From assembly GCA_028571685.1 (NCBI GenBank), contig CM053162.1, positions 74,078,351 through 74,142,350 on the forward strand: a stretch of 64,000 bases of DNA. The letters are read 5' to 3'. Positions within the stretch are counted from its first letter, which is position 1. Every line of letters begins with the position of its first letter. The DNA is from Heterohyrax brucei. Its lineage: Eukaryota; Chordata; Mammalia; Hyracoidea; Procaviidae. Shown one piece after another: positions 22,125 to 33,486 of this stretch. Position numbers and translations under genes: made by a program. The notes under the pieces are model-generated. The model was not told where the DNA came from. It ran no database searches and saw only the letters and a list, made by a program, of their open reading frames with translations.

Positions 22125-23890
22125 AAAGGTAGACCCTAAATCCAGCTCACACTCGTCTCCTATCCCTATCTTCTGCTTTTCGGAGAAAAACCATCAGTTG
22201 CCAAGGGAAACTGGGTCAGAAGTTACAGAGGCCTCTGCCCATCTGCAGTGGCCGTGGTTTTCTCTGTGCCTTTTATGGGTGTGTGTGTGTGTGTTTCCTT
22301 TATGCTGTACAGAATCCCTTTTATCACAATTGCATCCCATCTTCTCCAGGGAACAGAAAAAAGGGGAAACAGCTCTTGGGTTACAGGTCAGGAAGTTTTG
22401 GCTAAGCCTGCAGTTCTGGAGGGGGAGGCAGCCACCTAGTGAGACCCCGATGTTGCCCGGCTGGCTGTGTATCTCCCTTCTACATGCTCAGGAATGGGCT
22501 GGGAATTTGAGCAGCAGTGCAAGGGGGAGCTGTGGGACCTGGGAGCTCCTGTTCGTGCCCTGGGGCAGGAATCAGAAGGCCTGGAAGCCCTCCCCCAGCC
22601 CTGCCCCAGGTCTCCACAGCCTTCTCTCCCGCCCCGCTGTCAGCTCAATCACTCTCATTCTCTTTTTTTTTCTTCCTTTCTCTCTTGTTTTCAGCTTTTA
22701 TCTCCTTTCACACCCCATCTGTCTCTTATCCAATTTCTCTGTCTCCTTCTTTCAAGCCTAACCAATTTCCTTTCTTGGTTTGTGAAGTTTAAAGTCTCTG
22801 CTCGTATTATAGGTCTTCTCAGGCAGCTGCAAGTGTCTGTAGCATAAGTCTTGCTTTTTTAACCAGGAACCTGAGCAACGCCTGCTCTTATCCCTTCCAC
22901 AGCAAAGCCCAATCCACCAGACATCCAAAGCTACCAGAGCGAGCGAGGCCTTGGATACTCAGTGCCCTCATTTAATGAAGGAAGCGAATGGAGACCCCCC
23001 CCAAAGGAAGGGTGCTTCCCTAAGTAGATCAGCCTATTAGTGACTGAGCTAGAAGCCTGACCACCTCCTGCCTCCACTAACGCTCTGCCTTTTTCTCTCT
23101 AGGGAAAGGTCTCTTGCCCCTCCATAACGATTGACTTCCACTGAACTTAATTTAGTCTGGATGGGCTGGCCAATGATGTGGAAATATGACGTCAGATAAT
23201 CCCCAGACATGTGAGAACAGAATTGTGGGGCTAGGTTCCCATTATAGGAAAGAAAGGGGGAGACCAAGTGAGCACAGTCAAACCAACAGCAGAATGCTGA
23301 CCCTCCTGGACAGGTGTCTAGACAGACGGACAGGCCAGTGAAGTTCCGAGTAACACAGTGGTAGAAGCATAAGAGTCTCACCTCCTTACCACCCACCCAC
23401 AGCACCCTGAAATTCTAATTAAATGATCAGAGTATTGGAACTATGGATAAAGAGAATGTCCAAGGTTACTAAAGTAGGAAAGAGTACCATCTACACCCAG
23501 AAAATCAGGGGGACTTGGCAAGATGACAGACTGATGTGCAGCAGCAAGACAATCTGCCACCGGCAGTGAGAGCGAGCAGGGGAGAGCCTGCAGGCCTGAC
23601 CTGAGGGACGGCGCTGAGGAGACGGGGGGCCAGCGGGCGACGTGGAACAGCCTGTGCGTGCTCCTTCCGCAGGTGTGTGAGGGGTGCTGGGAGGCTCCGG
23701 TTTCTGAGGAGCAGTGACGCCCCACGGAAAGCCTGCAGAGAAGCGGGCTTTGCTCCAGTAGAGCGGACCAGGACCCGCAGAGGAAGGCTGGGCCTCGCGG
23801 TAGTCTGGCCTGGTCTGAAAGGCAGGCATAGCAGGAAAACTGGAGCAGAAACAGCATCCCCAAACCTGAGCCAGCATCCCAGAGACACCA
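22125..23890. other. Unique DNA, no gene seen
   Basis: The 187-codon plus frame at 22198-22761 runs through a pyrimidine-rich tract (22640-22760) and has no domain. A possible MIR scrap lies near 22970-23065. Confidence 0.4.
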
Positions 23891-23910
23891 CCTGTGTGTG
23901 TGTGTATGTG

Positions 23911-24170
23911 TGTGTAAAACTACGACACTCAGACGTACATATATAGATATGCATAGACAGTCTTTATGTACGTGTGTATGTATATACAGACGGTATACGT
24001 ATGTGCGTATGTATATGTATACACACACATACATATTAATGTGTGTGTATAAAACTACAGTATTCAGACGTACATCTATAGATACGCATATTGCCTTTAC
24101 GCATGTGTGTATGTACATATAGGCAGTAACATGTGTATATGCATCCATATACACACACATACCTATTAAT
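23911..24170 (+). repeat. 130 bp tandem duplication rich in TG/CA/TA
   Basis: Two 130 bp units, 23911-24040 and 24041-24170, share the same order: gtgtaaaactac or gtgtataaaactac, cagacgtacat, agat(a/g)gcat, tatacacacacatac, and a closing attaat. The copies differ at perhaps one base in five. The array lies inside the longest open frame of the window (239 codons, minus, 23441-24160), which is therefore suspect. Confidence 0.75.
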
Positions 24171-24533
24171 GTGTGTAGAGACAGAGAGAGAGAACAAGAT
24201 TATTCAGTTAACAGGAGACTGTGGAATGGGAGAATGCGGCACAGAAGGGCTGCCAGTGAGCATGGAAGTCGGTGAAGTACAGACCTGGATCTAAGTGACT
24301 GTGGCTAATGGGCTTTTTTAAAAAAAATGACTGCATCTGTCAGAAATTCAGCAGAAGATACTTAGGATGTAGGAGGCTGTTTCTATGTACAATTTCTGTT
24401 CTGGATTCATTAATTCCTTGAGTATAAAGAATTTATCTAAGCCGTTCAGGTGACACTATGATGAGAGTGGTGTTTATGTGGGTGTATCAGCTCGTCAAAC
24501 TTCATTAAGGTGCGCACTTAAGAGGAAACCCTG
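24171..24533. other. Unique DNA, no gene seen
   Basis: I see nothing beyond a short purine run (agagacagagagagagaac) at its start. Confidence 0.45.
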
Positions 24534-24687
24534 GTGGTGTCGTGGTTAAGTGCCATCTCTGCTAACTAAAAAGTCAGCAGTTTGAATCTACCAGGTGCCC
24601 CTTAGAAACCATGGGGGCAGTTCCACTGTGTCCTACAGCGTTGTTACGAGTCAGAATCAACTAAACAGTAGTGGGGTTTTGGTTTGG
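24534..24687 (+). mobile_element. AfroSINE copy 5
   Basis: Head ggaaaccctggtggtgtcgt, box B gtcagcagtttgaatctacc, middle ggcagttccactgtgtccta, tail gttacgagtcagaatcaact. It is full length and well preserved relative to the others. Confidence 0.9.
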
Positions 24688-26034
24688 TGCACTTGACATT
24701 TGTGTATTTTATGCGTGAAATTTATACCTCAATTTTAAAAAAACAAATGAGAATAAACAAAAAACAAAAGAAAATCCCCTACAACAAATGCACTGAAACT
24801 CCTGTGACTTCTCTATATGATGCTTTGTACAAATGAAGCTCTTTAAAAATTTAGTAATAAATATACCAAGCTTTGATAGCTATGATAAAATAACATCTCC
24901 ACAGCTATGGTGTGTTTGTGTGGTACACAACTTGCAGGATCCTATGGTTTAGCGCCGGCTGTCCTGCCTTCCTCAGTCCCTTCCCCTATAGTCTGCCTTC
25001 CGTCCTAGATGAAGTCTCTGCCTCCACCTAGAGTGGGAGGAGACCACTGCTGAGCTGTTTGTTTGCCTGCTTAGCAGAGTTTGTCAACACTGGCCCACTC
25101 GTTATTTTTAAACTTAATTTCTGGAGAAATACAGTAGATTTCTCTGCACAGGAGAAGTTTGGCATAAAGTTCACCCAGAAGTGAATCTGAAGACTCCTGA
25201 GGAGTTCCTTGCTTTTCCTTAAATCTACCCCATACATTCTGGGGCTTGTTTGGGCCTAGGAGGTAGGTCTCCATCTGATCATATCTGACCTGTTTGTGAC
25301 CAAATACTCTAACATGGGAAGAAAATTAATAGGCATCATCTCAACACAATCCTTGGCTTGTTCTGGGAGCCTGCTGAGCAGAAGGGTGATGCAGCCCACT
25401 TCACACACACACAAGCCAGGTCCCCATCTGTCCTCATGCAACTTGTCCTCGCCTTAGTGTTCTGTCAGTCTTCTGAGGGTGTCCAACTCCTCCACCTTCT
25501 CTTTCTCTTCCTGAATTAATGACTCTAACTGTAAGAATCGGAGTGGCATCTTTGTTATCATGAGCTATAAATTCTTCTAATACTAGCTTCCCTTCAGCCG
25601 GTCTGAACTCTTAATCTTACCATAGAATGAATGGTTGGACAGGTGGAGATGAATGGACAGAGATGATCAACTCTATTTTGAGGAGTAGTGGAATTAACCC
25701 ATTTTAGCATCTTTTGATTGTAAAGAATGACAAGTCACAAGAATCTAAGGGGAACCTTTCTCCTAGAGTGAATATTACAGATTCTAACAAATACTTAAGA
25801 CTGACAACAACCTCTTAAAACTTACTTTTTTCCATCCTGCTGGTTTGTTTGTTAAAGGTCGCTACTGAAGGAGATAGAGGGATTCCTCCTTTCTCCTCAA
25901 ATAAGACAGTAGAGGTATGATTGACCCTCCCAGGGCCCATAGCTACAGCTCCAAGAGAGATCACAAAAAGGGTCAGAGCAACTCCCTCTCTGACACCGCG
26001 GCAAGCTCTATGCAGACTTTTCTGTGTCCGTCTT
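24688..26034. other. Unique DNA, no gene seen
   Basis: AT-rich with an A-rich patch at 24735-24775. Short minus-strand frames at 25028-25441 have no recognisable domain. Confidence 0.45.
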
Positions 26035-26299
26035 TGTCGTTGCTGTCAGTTGTCACTGAGGGGATTCTGCCGTGTGGTGCCCCACAGTGTGCGCTGCAGA
26101 ACTGCCCCACAGGACTTGCAGGGCTGTGACCTTTCGGAAGCAGACAGCCAGGCCTGTCTTCTGAGGGGCCTCCGGGTGGCCCTAACCCTAACCCTAACCC
26201 TAGCCCTAGCCCTAACCCTAGCCCTAACCCTAACCCTAACCCTACTGGTCTTTCAGCTAGTGGTCAAGTGTCTAACTGCTTGTGCCACCCGGGGACTCC
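26035..26299 (-). mobile_element. AfroSINE (ggagtccc subtype) interrupted by telomeric repeats, copy 6
   Basis: On the minus strand the head reads ggagtccccgggtggcacaa and the body continues to the middle (gcagttctgcagcgcacact) and an RTE-like tail. This is the longer elephant-type SINE. The head and body are interrupted at 26180-26244 by a telomeric array. At the break, the roughly 12 bp that should carry the box B sequence ggttcgaa are absent. The B box is the internal RNA polymerase III promoter element of tRNA-type SINEs, so this copy should not be transcribable from its own promoter. Confidence 0.75.
26180..26244 (+). repeat. Interstitial telomeric repeat, (CCCTAA)n
   Basis: There are 65 bp, about eleven hexamers, of CCCTAA with three CCCTAG variants at the fourth, fifth and seventh units. 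The G-rich strand is the minus strand. Both borders fall inside the SINE, with no telomere-like sequence outside. A short array placed cleanly in another element points to insertion during break repair, not to a chromosome-fusion relic. Confidence 0.97.
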
Positions 26300-26540
26300 T
26301 GCGTCCGTGCGGGACCCACCAAACTGTGTGTGTGTGTTGGAGGAGGATAGGCTTAGACTTATTTGAAAAAAGGAGGAAGGAAGGGAAGAAGGAGGGGAAG
26401 AGAGGGAGGAGACAAGCTTACGAGCAGGAGGCTGTGGTGAGATCTAAGTGCAATACAGCAGGTGAGGGACCTCAGAGTGACCAGTGACTCACCCCTAGGC
26501 TCCTTCCTATCCCGAAAGGTCCTTCTCACTGCTTATCCTA
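26300..26540. other. Unique DNA with purine-rich tract
   Basis: A GA-rich run lies at 26366-26415. I see no gene. Confidence 0.45.
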
Positions 26541-26749
26541 AATGGTCGGTCTCAACTAGGAGCACTGAGATCTCTGGGGGACATTTGAGAATGTCTGGAG
26601 ACATTGTCAGTAGTCACATTTGGGGAGGAGGTGCTACTGGGTAGAGAGCAGAAATGCTTCCACACACTCTGTGATGCACAGGACAAGGCTCTTGTCTCTC
26701 TGACAAGAATTATCCATCCCAAAAGGTCAGTGGGCTGAGGTTGACAGGC
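26541..26749 (+). mobile_element. MER20 (hAT-Charlie non-autonomous DNA transposon)
   Basis: The order ggtctcaactaggagcactg, gggggacatttgagaatgtc, tggagacattgtcagtagtc, gggtagagagcagaaatgct, gatgcacaggacaaggctct, and aaggtcagtgggctgaggtt follows the MER20 consensus from end to end at about 205 bp. It is known that some MER20 copies act as regulatory elements in placental mammals; nothing here tests that. Confidence 0.8.
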
Positions 26750-28469
26750 TGTTTTAAAGGAACCAAAACTAGGCCTAATTCAGAGAACTGGGTCGCCTCT
26801 GACAAAGACAAGCACCAAAAACATGTTGGAAAGCTTCACCCCGACTTTCTCTGGCAGCATCTTGCTCCAGGTGGGTCTAATTTTACAAACTCTCTCCCTC
26901 AGCACCTGGCTGAGTGGCTTAGAACAACATCTCTCCTGTCTCACCATCTGTGTAGAGGCCGTCTCTCCCTGTTGCTGGTTGTGGTCAGAAACCTTAAGGG
27001 CATTCCGGCACCTTCCCACATTACCGCATGCCCGCTGGAGGCTGGCAGGCCGTGTGCCTGCCACAGATGGAGAGGTGTTTGTGGCTTTGGGACCACTTAT
27101 GTCCCTTCTGTCTGACCCAGCAAACTTTCAGTTGGAGCCCTCTGTCTCCGAAGCAAGCATCCTAAGTTACAACCACATTGCAAAGTCCCCCGCCCCCTCT
27201 TGGCTGGGCCATCTGACACGTGGCCCTAGGTTCTGCAGGCCAACGTAGCCAGTAGCCGTGGGAGGCATGAGATCTCCTGATATTTCAGTGGCTCACAAAA
27301 AGATTTTAATTTTAACTACTTCTGAAATCAGGAGAATGACATTATTACATGAGTTAGATTAATTATAGAAATGAAGTTGTAAAATAGAAGTCTTAATGTT
27401 TTTAAGGAGGTCATAATAGGCCCCAGGGTTCTGGGAGTGCATGACAGTCTCAGCTGTATGCCCTGTCCCCATCACAGCCAAGAGCAGGGCGGTATGTCAG
27501 CAGTGGTCATAGGCCAGAAATAACTAAAGGAACTCTGGCAGGGATCCCGTTCCTTCTAGGAAAGACATTTTTTTTTTAAATTGTGATTGAGTGAAAGTTT
27601 ACAGCACAATTTAAATTCACATGCCCACCTATCTGCAGCTCCTTCTGTTCTCCTTGTCCGGTGACATGCACTCTCCTCCTTTCTGTTCTATACATGTCAT
27701 ATCCTCTTAACAATCTCCTGCCAGGAAAGACAAATTTTTGAAGAAATTGTTTATCAAGGCCTGCCGTTTTCACCAGGGAATCTCTTACACTTGGTGCCAT
27801 GAGTTGACATAACCTGCCTGACCTTTGTTCTCTGTCTGAGGCATCTGGTGCTGGACTGAGCCACCCTGAGAGAAGGTAAATCAAGCCAAAGAACTGCTAT
27901 GGTTTCCCTCCGTCATTGAGGCGGGTGCCAGGGCCCTCAGTAGTTTGCACTGGGCTAGGCTTTTCTTTGGGCATCATATGTCCAAGCATTAGGTTCTTGT
28001 CACGAGGATGTACTCCCGAGTCCCCACCTTGGATGATGATAATTAACTTATGTCATGTCTAGGTACTTTCCATAGGTTAAAAAATTGAAACAGCCTCTAA
28101 AGTATACCCCAGACATGAGCTGTTTTCGAATACAGCTTCTCTTCTTGACACACCAAATTGAAACCAACTTGGAAAAAAAGAAAGACAGCATAGTACAAAT
28201 GCAAAGGGAAGCTATAAAGAATAGGACACAGAGAGAGACCCCAAAGGGAACTGTAAGCAATTGGAATGGAGTGTTACCCATCTACAATACCAGAAATATG
28301 ATAAAAATACACTTATATGAAAATTATAGAATTTATAGAATTATAAATTATAGAATTACAGAATGTAACTGTCACAGAAGAAGAAGAAGAAAGATTCATA
28401 AAAGTGTGCCAGTGAAGTGGGGAAAAAGAAACCGGGAGCAGAAGTTAAAATAACATAAAACAAGGCCGT
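26750..28469. other. Unique DNA, partly of unknown repeat origin
   Basis: At 27570-27720 an AT-rich start (aaattgtgattgagtgaaag) followed by pyrimidine-rich text looks repeat-derived, but I cannot place it. A 141-codon plus frame at 26823-27248 and a 122-codon plus frame at 28085-28453 show no domain. I see no gene. Confidence 0.4.
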
Positions 28470-29490
28470 CTGACTAGACAAACAGCCCATTGATAACGTT
28501 GCATGGTTTAAAATCAGGGAGGTGTGGGTCAGGGCTATATCCTTTCACCATACTTATTTAATCTGTATGTTAAGCAAATAATCAGAAAAGCAGGACTGCA
28601 TTAAGAAGAACACAGCATCAGGACTGAAAGAAGATTGACAGTCTGCAACACTCAGATGACACAACCTTACTTGCTATAAGTGAAGAGGACTTGAAGCACT
28701 TACTGATTATTTAAGTTATCTGGTACTGCTTTAGCAGAAACACCACAAGCGGATGGCTTTCAAAAGAGAAATTTTATTTGTCACAGTCCAGTAAGCTAGA
28801 AGTCCAAATTCCAGTGTCAGCTCTAGGGGAAGACTTTCTCTGCCAGCACTGATTGAAACTTCTGAGATGCAGGCACCCTGGTCCTTCCCAAAGGAAGTGC
28901 TCAGCTCCCAGCATTGCTGTCCTTCTTGATGGTATGAAGTCCCAAGATCTCAGCTGGGCTCCCTTTATTCTTATATCTCAAGAGACTTCCTCAAGGCACA
29001 AAACAATTTCACACATTAAGCCCTGACCCTCCAACATCACAGCACCCACCGACCCACATTAACATCATGGAGGCAGGAATTCCAACAAGGAGGAACATCA
29101 CACGATACTAGGAATTATGGCCTAGCCAAATTGCTATGGATTTTTTTGGAACACAATTCTATCCACGATACTGATAGAGACCAAAGATTACAACCTTCAG
29201 TATGGGTTACTCCTGAGCATGAGGAAAAAAAAAAAAAAATCCTCACAACTGTACCAATAAGCAAAATCATGATAAATGAATAAGATGTTGAAGTTTTCAG
29301 GTTTTTATTGACGTCTTCAAGGGTTTCATTTCACATGGATCTGCAATCAATGCCTGTGGAAGCAGCACTCAAGAAATGAAAAGACATATTGTGTTCAATA
29401 AATCTGCTGCACAAGACCTCTTTAAAGTGTTTTAAAGCAAAAGATGTCACTTGACAGATTAAGTTGGGCTTAACCCAAGTTGTAGCGTTG
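28470..29490 (+). mobile_element. RTE/BovB-like LINE copy A (5'- and 3'-truncated), split by a MaLR-like LTR
   Basis: From about 28490 the sequence follows the reverse-transcriptase region seen in the other RTE copies: gttgcatggtttaaaatcag, then gggctatatcctttcaccat, then cactcagatgacacaacctt, where the YADD motif has decayed. After the LTR at 28708-29170 it resumes with gattacaaccttcagtatgg and continues to about 29490. There it meets copy B in the opposite orientation. Stops and frameshifts throughout; no function expected. Confidence 0.7.
28708..29170 (-). mobile_element. MaLR-like (MLT1-type) LTR with target duplication
   Basis: Solo LTR, 463 bp, antisense. It has the typical MLT1 antisense order: tatctggtactgctttagca, a tttatttgtcacagtccagt block, and an end reading gaacacaattctatccac. 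The 5 bp ctgat at 28703-28707 recurs at 29171-29175, and removing the LTR restores the RTE text. That fixes the insertion as later than the RTE. Terminal TG and CA have decayed. Confidence 0.8.
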
Positions 29491-29494
29491 TTAC

Positions 29495-30410
29495 TGACTT
29501 CATGATTTCTTCCTTTCACGTTAGCCACTCTTTGTTGAAGAGTAAGTTTCAGAGTCTCTTCTGGCATCCACTTTGGGCTTTTCTTTCTTTCTTGTCATTT
29601 TAACGACTTCTTGCATTCTTCGTGTATGACATCCTTGTCATTTCACAACTTGTGTGCTATTCAGTCATTAGCGTTCAATAAGTCAAATTTATTCTTGAGA
29701 TGGTCTCTAAAACCAGATGGAATATATTGAGGGTTGTACTTTGGCTCTCGTGTACTTATTCTAATTTCTTCACCTTTCACTCACATTTGCAGATGAGCAT
29801 TTGATGGTCTGTTCCACAGTTGGCCCCTTGGCTTATTCTGACTGAAGATGCTGAGTTTTTCCATCATCTTTTTCCAAGGATGTAGTTGACTTGATTCTTG
29901 TATGTTCCATCTGGTGAAGTCCACCTGTATAGTCACCATTTACATTGATGGAAAAAGTATTTGCAATAAAGAAGTTGTTGGTCTTACAACATTCTATCAT
30001 CAGACCTTCAATGTTGTTTCTGTCACTGAGGCCACATTTTCCAACTATCGACTCTTCTTTGTTTCCAGCTTTCACATTCCATTCACTAATAATTATCAAT
30101 GCATCTTGATTGTGTGTTTGATTAATTCCAAACTGAAGAAGTTGGTAAAAATCTTCAATTTCCTCATCTTTGGCATTAGTGGTTGGTGAGTAAATTTGCG
30201 TAAGTCATGGTAACTAATCTTACTTGTAGGTGTACTGATATGACTTATCACTAGCAGTGTTGTACTTCAGGATAGACTCTGAAACCTTCTTTTTGATGAT
30301 GAATGCAATGTCATCCATCTTCAAATTGTCATTCCCAGCCCAGTAAATCATAAAACTGTCCAATTCAAAATGACTAGTACCAGTCCCTTGCAGCTTAACA
30401 ATGCCTGGGA
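29495..30410 (-). mobile_element. RTE/BovB-like LINE copy B (5' part, antisense)
   Basis: In reverse complement this matches the endonuclease region and following text of copies C, E and F, for example agagccaaagtacaaccctc and gagactctgaaacttactct. A minus-strand frame at 29833-30099 retains an endonuclease-like core (EWNVKAGNKEE), related to the DWN motif of APE-type endonucleases. The copy is broken by stops. It is joined tail-to-tail with copy A and head-to-head with copy C. Confidence 0.75.
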
Positions 30411-30791
30411 TTAAGGGGGAAAAAGGACTTGGCGGTCTACTTCTGAAAAGAATTAGCCAGTGAGAACCTTATGAACAACAGCAGAATGTTTCCTGATACA
30501 GTGACAGAAAATGAGCCCCCCACAGTTTGGAAAGCACTTAGAAGATGACTGGCGAAGAATTTGCTCCTCCAAGTAGAGTCAGCCTTAATGACATGGACAG
30601 AGGTAAGCTTTCAGGAACTTCATTTGCTTAAGTGGCATTACTCAAAATTTTAGAAGAAAGAGTCATAAAGATCCATTAATAACTGGAACACAGAATGTGC
30701 TAAGTATGAATACAGGAAAATTGGAAACCATCAAAAGTGAAATGGAAGGCATAAACATCAATATCCTGGCCATTGGTGAACCCACTTTGAA

Positions 30792-31139
30792 TTGGACAGT
30801 CATGTGGTCTACCATGCCAGGAATAGCAACTTAAAGAGGAATGGTGTTGCATTCATCATCAAAAAGAACATTTCAGGATCTATCCTGAAGTACAATGCTT
30901 TCAGTAATAGGACAATATTCATATGCCTACAGGGACCAGTCAATGCAACTATTATTCAAATTTATGCACCAACCACTCAGGTCAAAGATGAAGAAACCAA
31001 AGACTTTTACCAGCTTTTGCAGCCCAAAATTGATCAAACATGCAATCAGGATGCATTGACAATTCCTGGAGATTGGAGTGCAAAAAGTTGGAAACAAAGA
31101 AGAAGGATTGGTAATTGGAAAATATGGCCTTGGTGCTAG
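30792..31139 (+). pseudogene. RTE copy C endonuclease fragment
   Basis: This 115-codon open fragment is from the N-terminal APE-type endonuclease of an RTE element. The beta-strand motif IQIYAPT sits near residues 55-61 and a GDW motif (catalytic-type Asp before Trp) near residue 92, in place of GDWNAK. It is closed by a stop at 31137-31139, short of the His-containing end. It is non-functional. Confidence 0.75.
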
Positions 31140-31828
31140 AAATGATTCAGTGATCACATGATAGAATTTTGCAAGACCAAGGACCTCTTCATTGCAAATA
31201 CCTTTTCTCACCAACATAAATGGTGACTATATACAGTGACCTCGTCGGATGGAGTATACAGGAATCAGATTGACTACATCTGTGGAAAGAAATAACAGAA
31301 AAGCTCTATACCACCAGACTGAACAAGAGCAGATTCCAACTGAGGCACAGACCATCCATTGCTCACATGGAAGTTCAAACTGAAACTGAAGAAGAGTAGA
31401 AAAAGTCCATGAGAGCCAAAGTAAGACCTTGAGTACATCTTGCGTGAGTTTAGACACTATCTAAGGGGTAGATTTTCTACACTGAACATTAATGACCAAA
31501 GGTTAGACAAGTAATAACATCAAAAATGTCATCCATGAAGAAAGCAAGAGGCATTAAAAAAGAAAGGAGAGAAAGAGAAGACCAAATTGGATGGTAGAAG
31601 AGACTTTGAAACTTGCTTCAAATGTAAAGTAGCTAAAGCAAACAGAAGAAATGATGAAGTAAAAGAACTAAATGGAAGATTGCAAAGGCGGCTTGAGAAG
31701 ATGCAATAATGACGTATGCAAAGAGCTGGAGACAGGAAACCAGAAGAGAAGAGCCTGCTGTGCATTTGTCAAGCTGAAAGAACTGAGGAAAAAAACTCAA
31801 GCCTCAAGTTGCTACAGTGAAGGACTCT

Positions 31829-32347
31829 TGTTTTGGTCAGCTAGGGCTGCTCTAACAGAAATGTCACAGAGTGGATGGCTTTAACAAAGGAAAGTTTATT
31901 CTTGCACAGTCTGGTAGGCTGCAAGTCCAAATTCAGGATGTCCGCTCCAGGAGAAGGCTTTCCCCCTTGTTGGCTCTGGAGGAAAGTCCAGTATTGCATC
32001 AGTCTTTGTCCAGAAAGCGACTTGGCCCAGGAGCCTCAGGTCTGAAGGACACACTCTTCACTTGGTGCTGCTTGCTTGATAGTGTGAGGTTCCCAATTAT
32101 CTGCCTGCTTCCCTTTCCTTTTATCTCTTCTAGGATGAAAGGATTAAGGGTGGGGCAAGTCATACACCAGGGAAACTCCCTTTACAGTGGAGCAGGGAGG
32201 TGATCTTATAAAGGGATTTACAGTCCCACCCTAATCCTTTAACATACAGCACAGCAAAATCACAAATAGAGGACAATTGTAGAATACAGAGAATCATGAT
32301 CACATGGCAACACCTATTTTTGGGGGGACACAATTCAATCCATGACA
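31829..32347 (-). mobile_element. MaLR-like (MLT1-type) LTR with perfect target duplication
   Basis: Solo LTR, 519 bp, antisense. On the plus strand it begins TGttttggtcagctagggc and ends gacacaattcaatccatgaCA. The 5 bp actct occurs at 31824-31828 and again at 32348-32352. Comparison with RTE copies E (near 46820) and F (near 62210), which have uninterrupted text here, proves the insertion site. A 5 bp duplication is usual for ERVL-MaLR elements. Confidence 0.88.
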
Positions 32348-32874
32348 ACTCTACAGCCAAAATATTAAACAACTTGAGAAGCATCAAAAGAAGATAGAAG
32401 GAATACACAGAGTCATTGTACCAGAAAGAATTAATTTGTCAACTTTCAAACACCGCAAGAGACAGCACATGATCAGGAATCAACGGCACTGAAGGAAGAA
32501 GTTGAAGCTGCACTGAATGCATTGATGAAAAACAAGTTTCTGGGAATTGATGGACTATCAGTTGCAGTATTTCAACAGATTGATGCAGTGCTGGAAGTAC
32601 TCACTCATCTATGTCAAGAAATTTGGAAGACAACAATGTGGCCAACCAGCTGGAAGAGATCCATATTTATGCTAATTCCCAAGAAAGATGATCCCACTTA
32701 ATGTGGAAATTATTTAACAATATCATCAATATTGCTCCCAAGTAAAATTTTGCTAAAGATCATTCAAAAGCAACTGTAGCAGTATACTGACAGGGAACTG
32801 TTAGAAATTCAAGCCAGATTCAGATTCAGAAGTGGATGTGGGACCAGGGATATCACTGCTGATAACAGACTGAG

Positions 32875-33486
32875 ATGCTGGTGGAAAGATGCTTTCTCAA
32901 ATACCAGAAAGATATCCACTTGTGTTTCATTGACTATGCAAAGGCATTTGACTGCATGGATCTTAACAAATTATGGATAACTTTTCAGAGAATGAGAATT
33001 CCAGAACACTTAGTTGTGCTCATGAAGAATCTTTACATGGATCAAAAGGCAGTCACTCAGATAGAACAAGGGGATACTGCATGCCTTAAAGTCAGGAAAG
33101 GTGTGAGTCAGGATTTCATCTTTTCACCATGCCATTTCAATCTGTATGATGAGCAAACAATCTGAGAAGATGGACTGTATAAAGAATGAGGCATTAGAAT
33201 TGGAGGAAAACTCAACAACCTGTGTTATACAGATGATACAACCTTGCTTGCGGAAAGTGAAGGGGATTTGAAACATTTACTGATGAAGATCAAAGACCAC
33301 CGCCTTCGGTATGGATCGCATCTCAACATCAAGAGAACAACAATCCTCGCAAGTGGCCCAGTAAGCAACATCATGATAAACGGAGAAAGGACTGAGATTG
33401 TCAAGGATTTCATTTTACTTGGTTCCGCAATCAATGCCCGTGGAAGCAGCAGTCTACAAACTAGAAGACACAATTGCATTCTGTAA
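32875..33486 (+). pseudogene. RTE copy C reverse-transcriptase fragments
   Basis: Two open pieces, 32875-33165 and 33244-33486, cover the fingers/palm of an RTE reverse transcriptase. The first contains FIDYAKAFDCMD, the motif A region. YTDD at 33226-33237 replaces the YADD active site. The second piece continues AESEGDLKHLLMKI. A stop between the pieces and the Thr for Ala substitution show decay. Confidence 0.8.

Noticed and set aside
22198..22761. 187-codon plus frame
   Set aside because: It ends in a pyrimidine tract giving Ser/Phe/Leu, with no domain and no splice context.
23441..24160. A 239-codon minus-strand frame, the longest in the window
   Set aside because: It is built over a 130 bp tandem duplication and TG/CA runs. 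The reading is low complexity and has no domain.
26180..26244. A relic of chromosome fusion or a true telomere
   Set aside because: It is only 65 bp, with no inverted TTAGGG partner and with SINE sequence on both sides.
25921..26487. 188-codon plus frame with a TLTLALTL repeat
   Set aside because: It runs through the telomeric array in a SINE. The Thr-Leu-Ala repeat is the array itself.
28085..28453. 122-codon plus frame before RTE copy A
   Set aside because: It ends in an Arg/Lys run made by a gaagaagaag stretch. It does not match the RTE proteins in the other copies.
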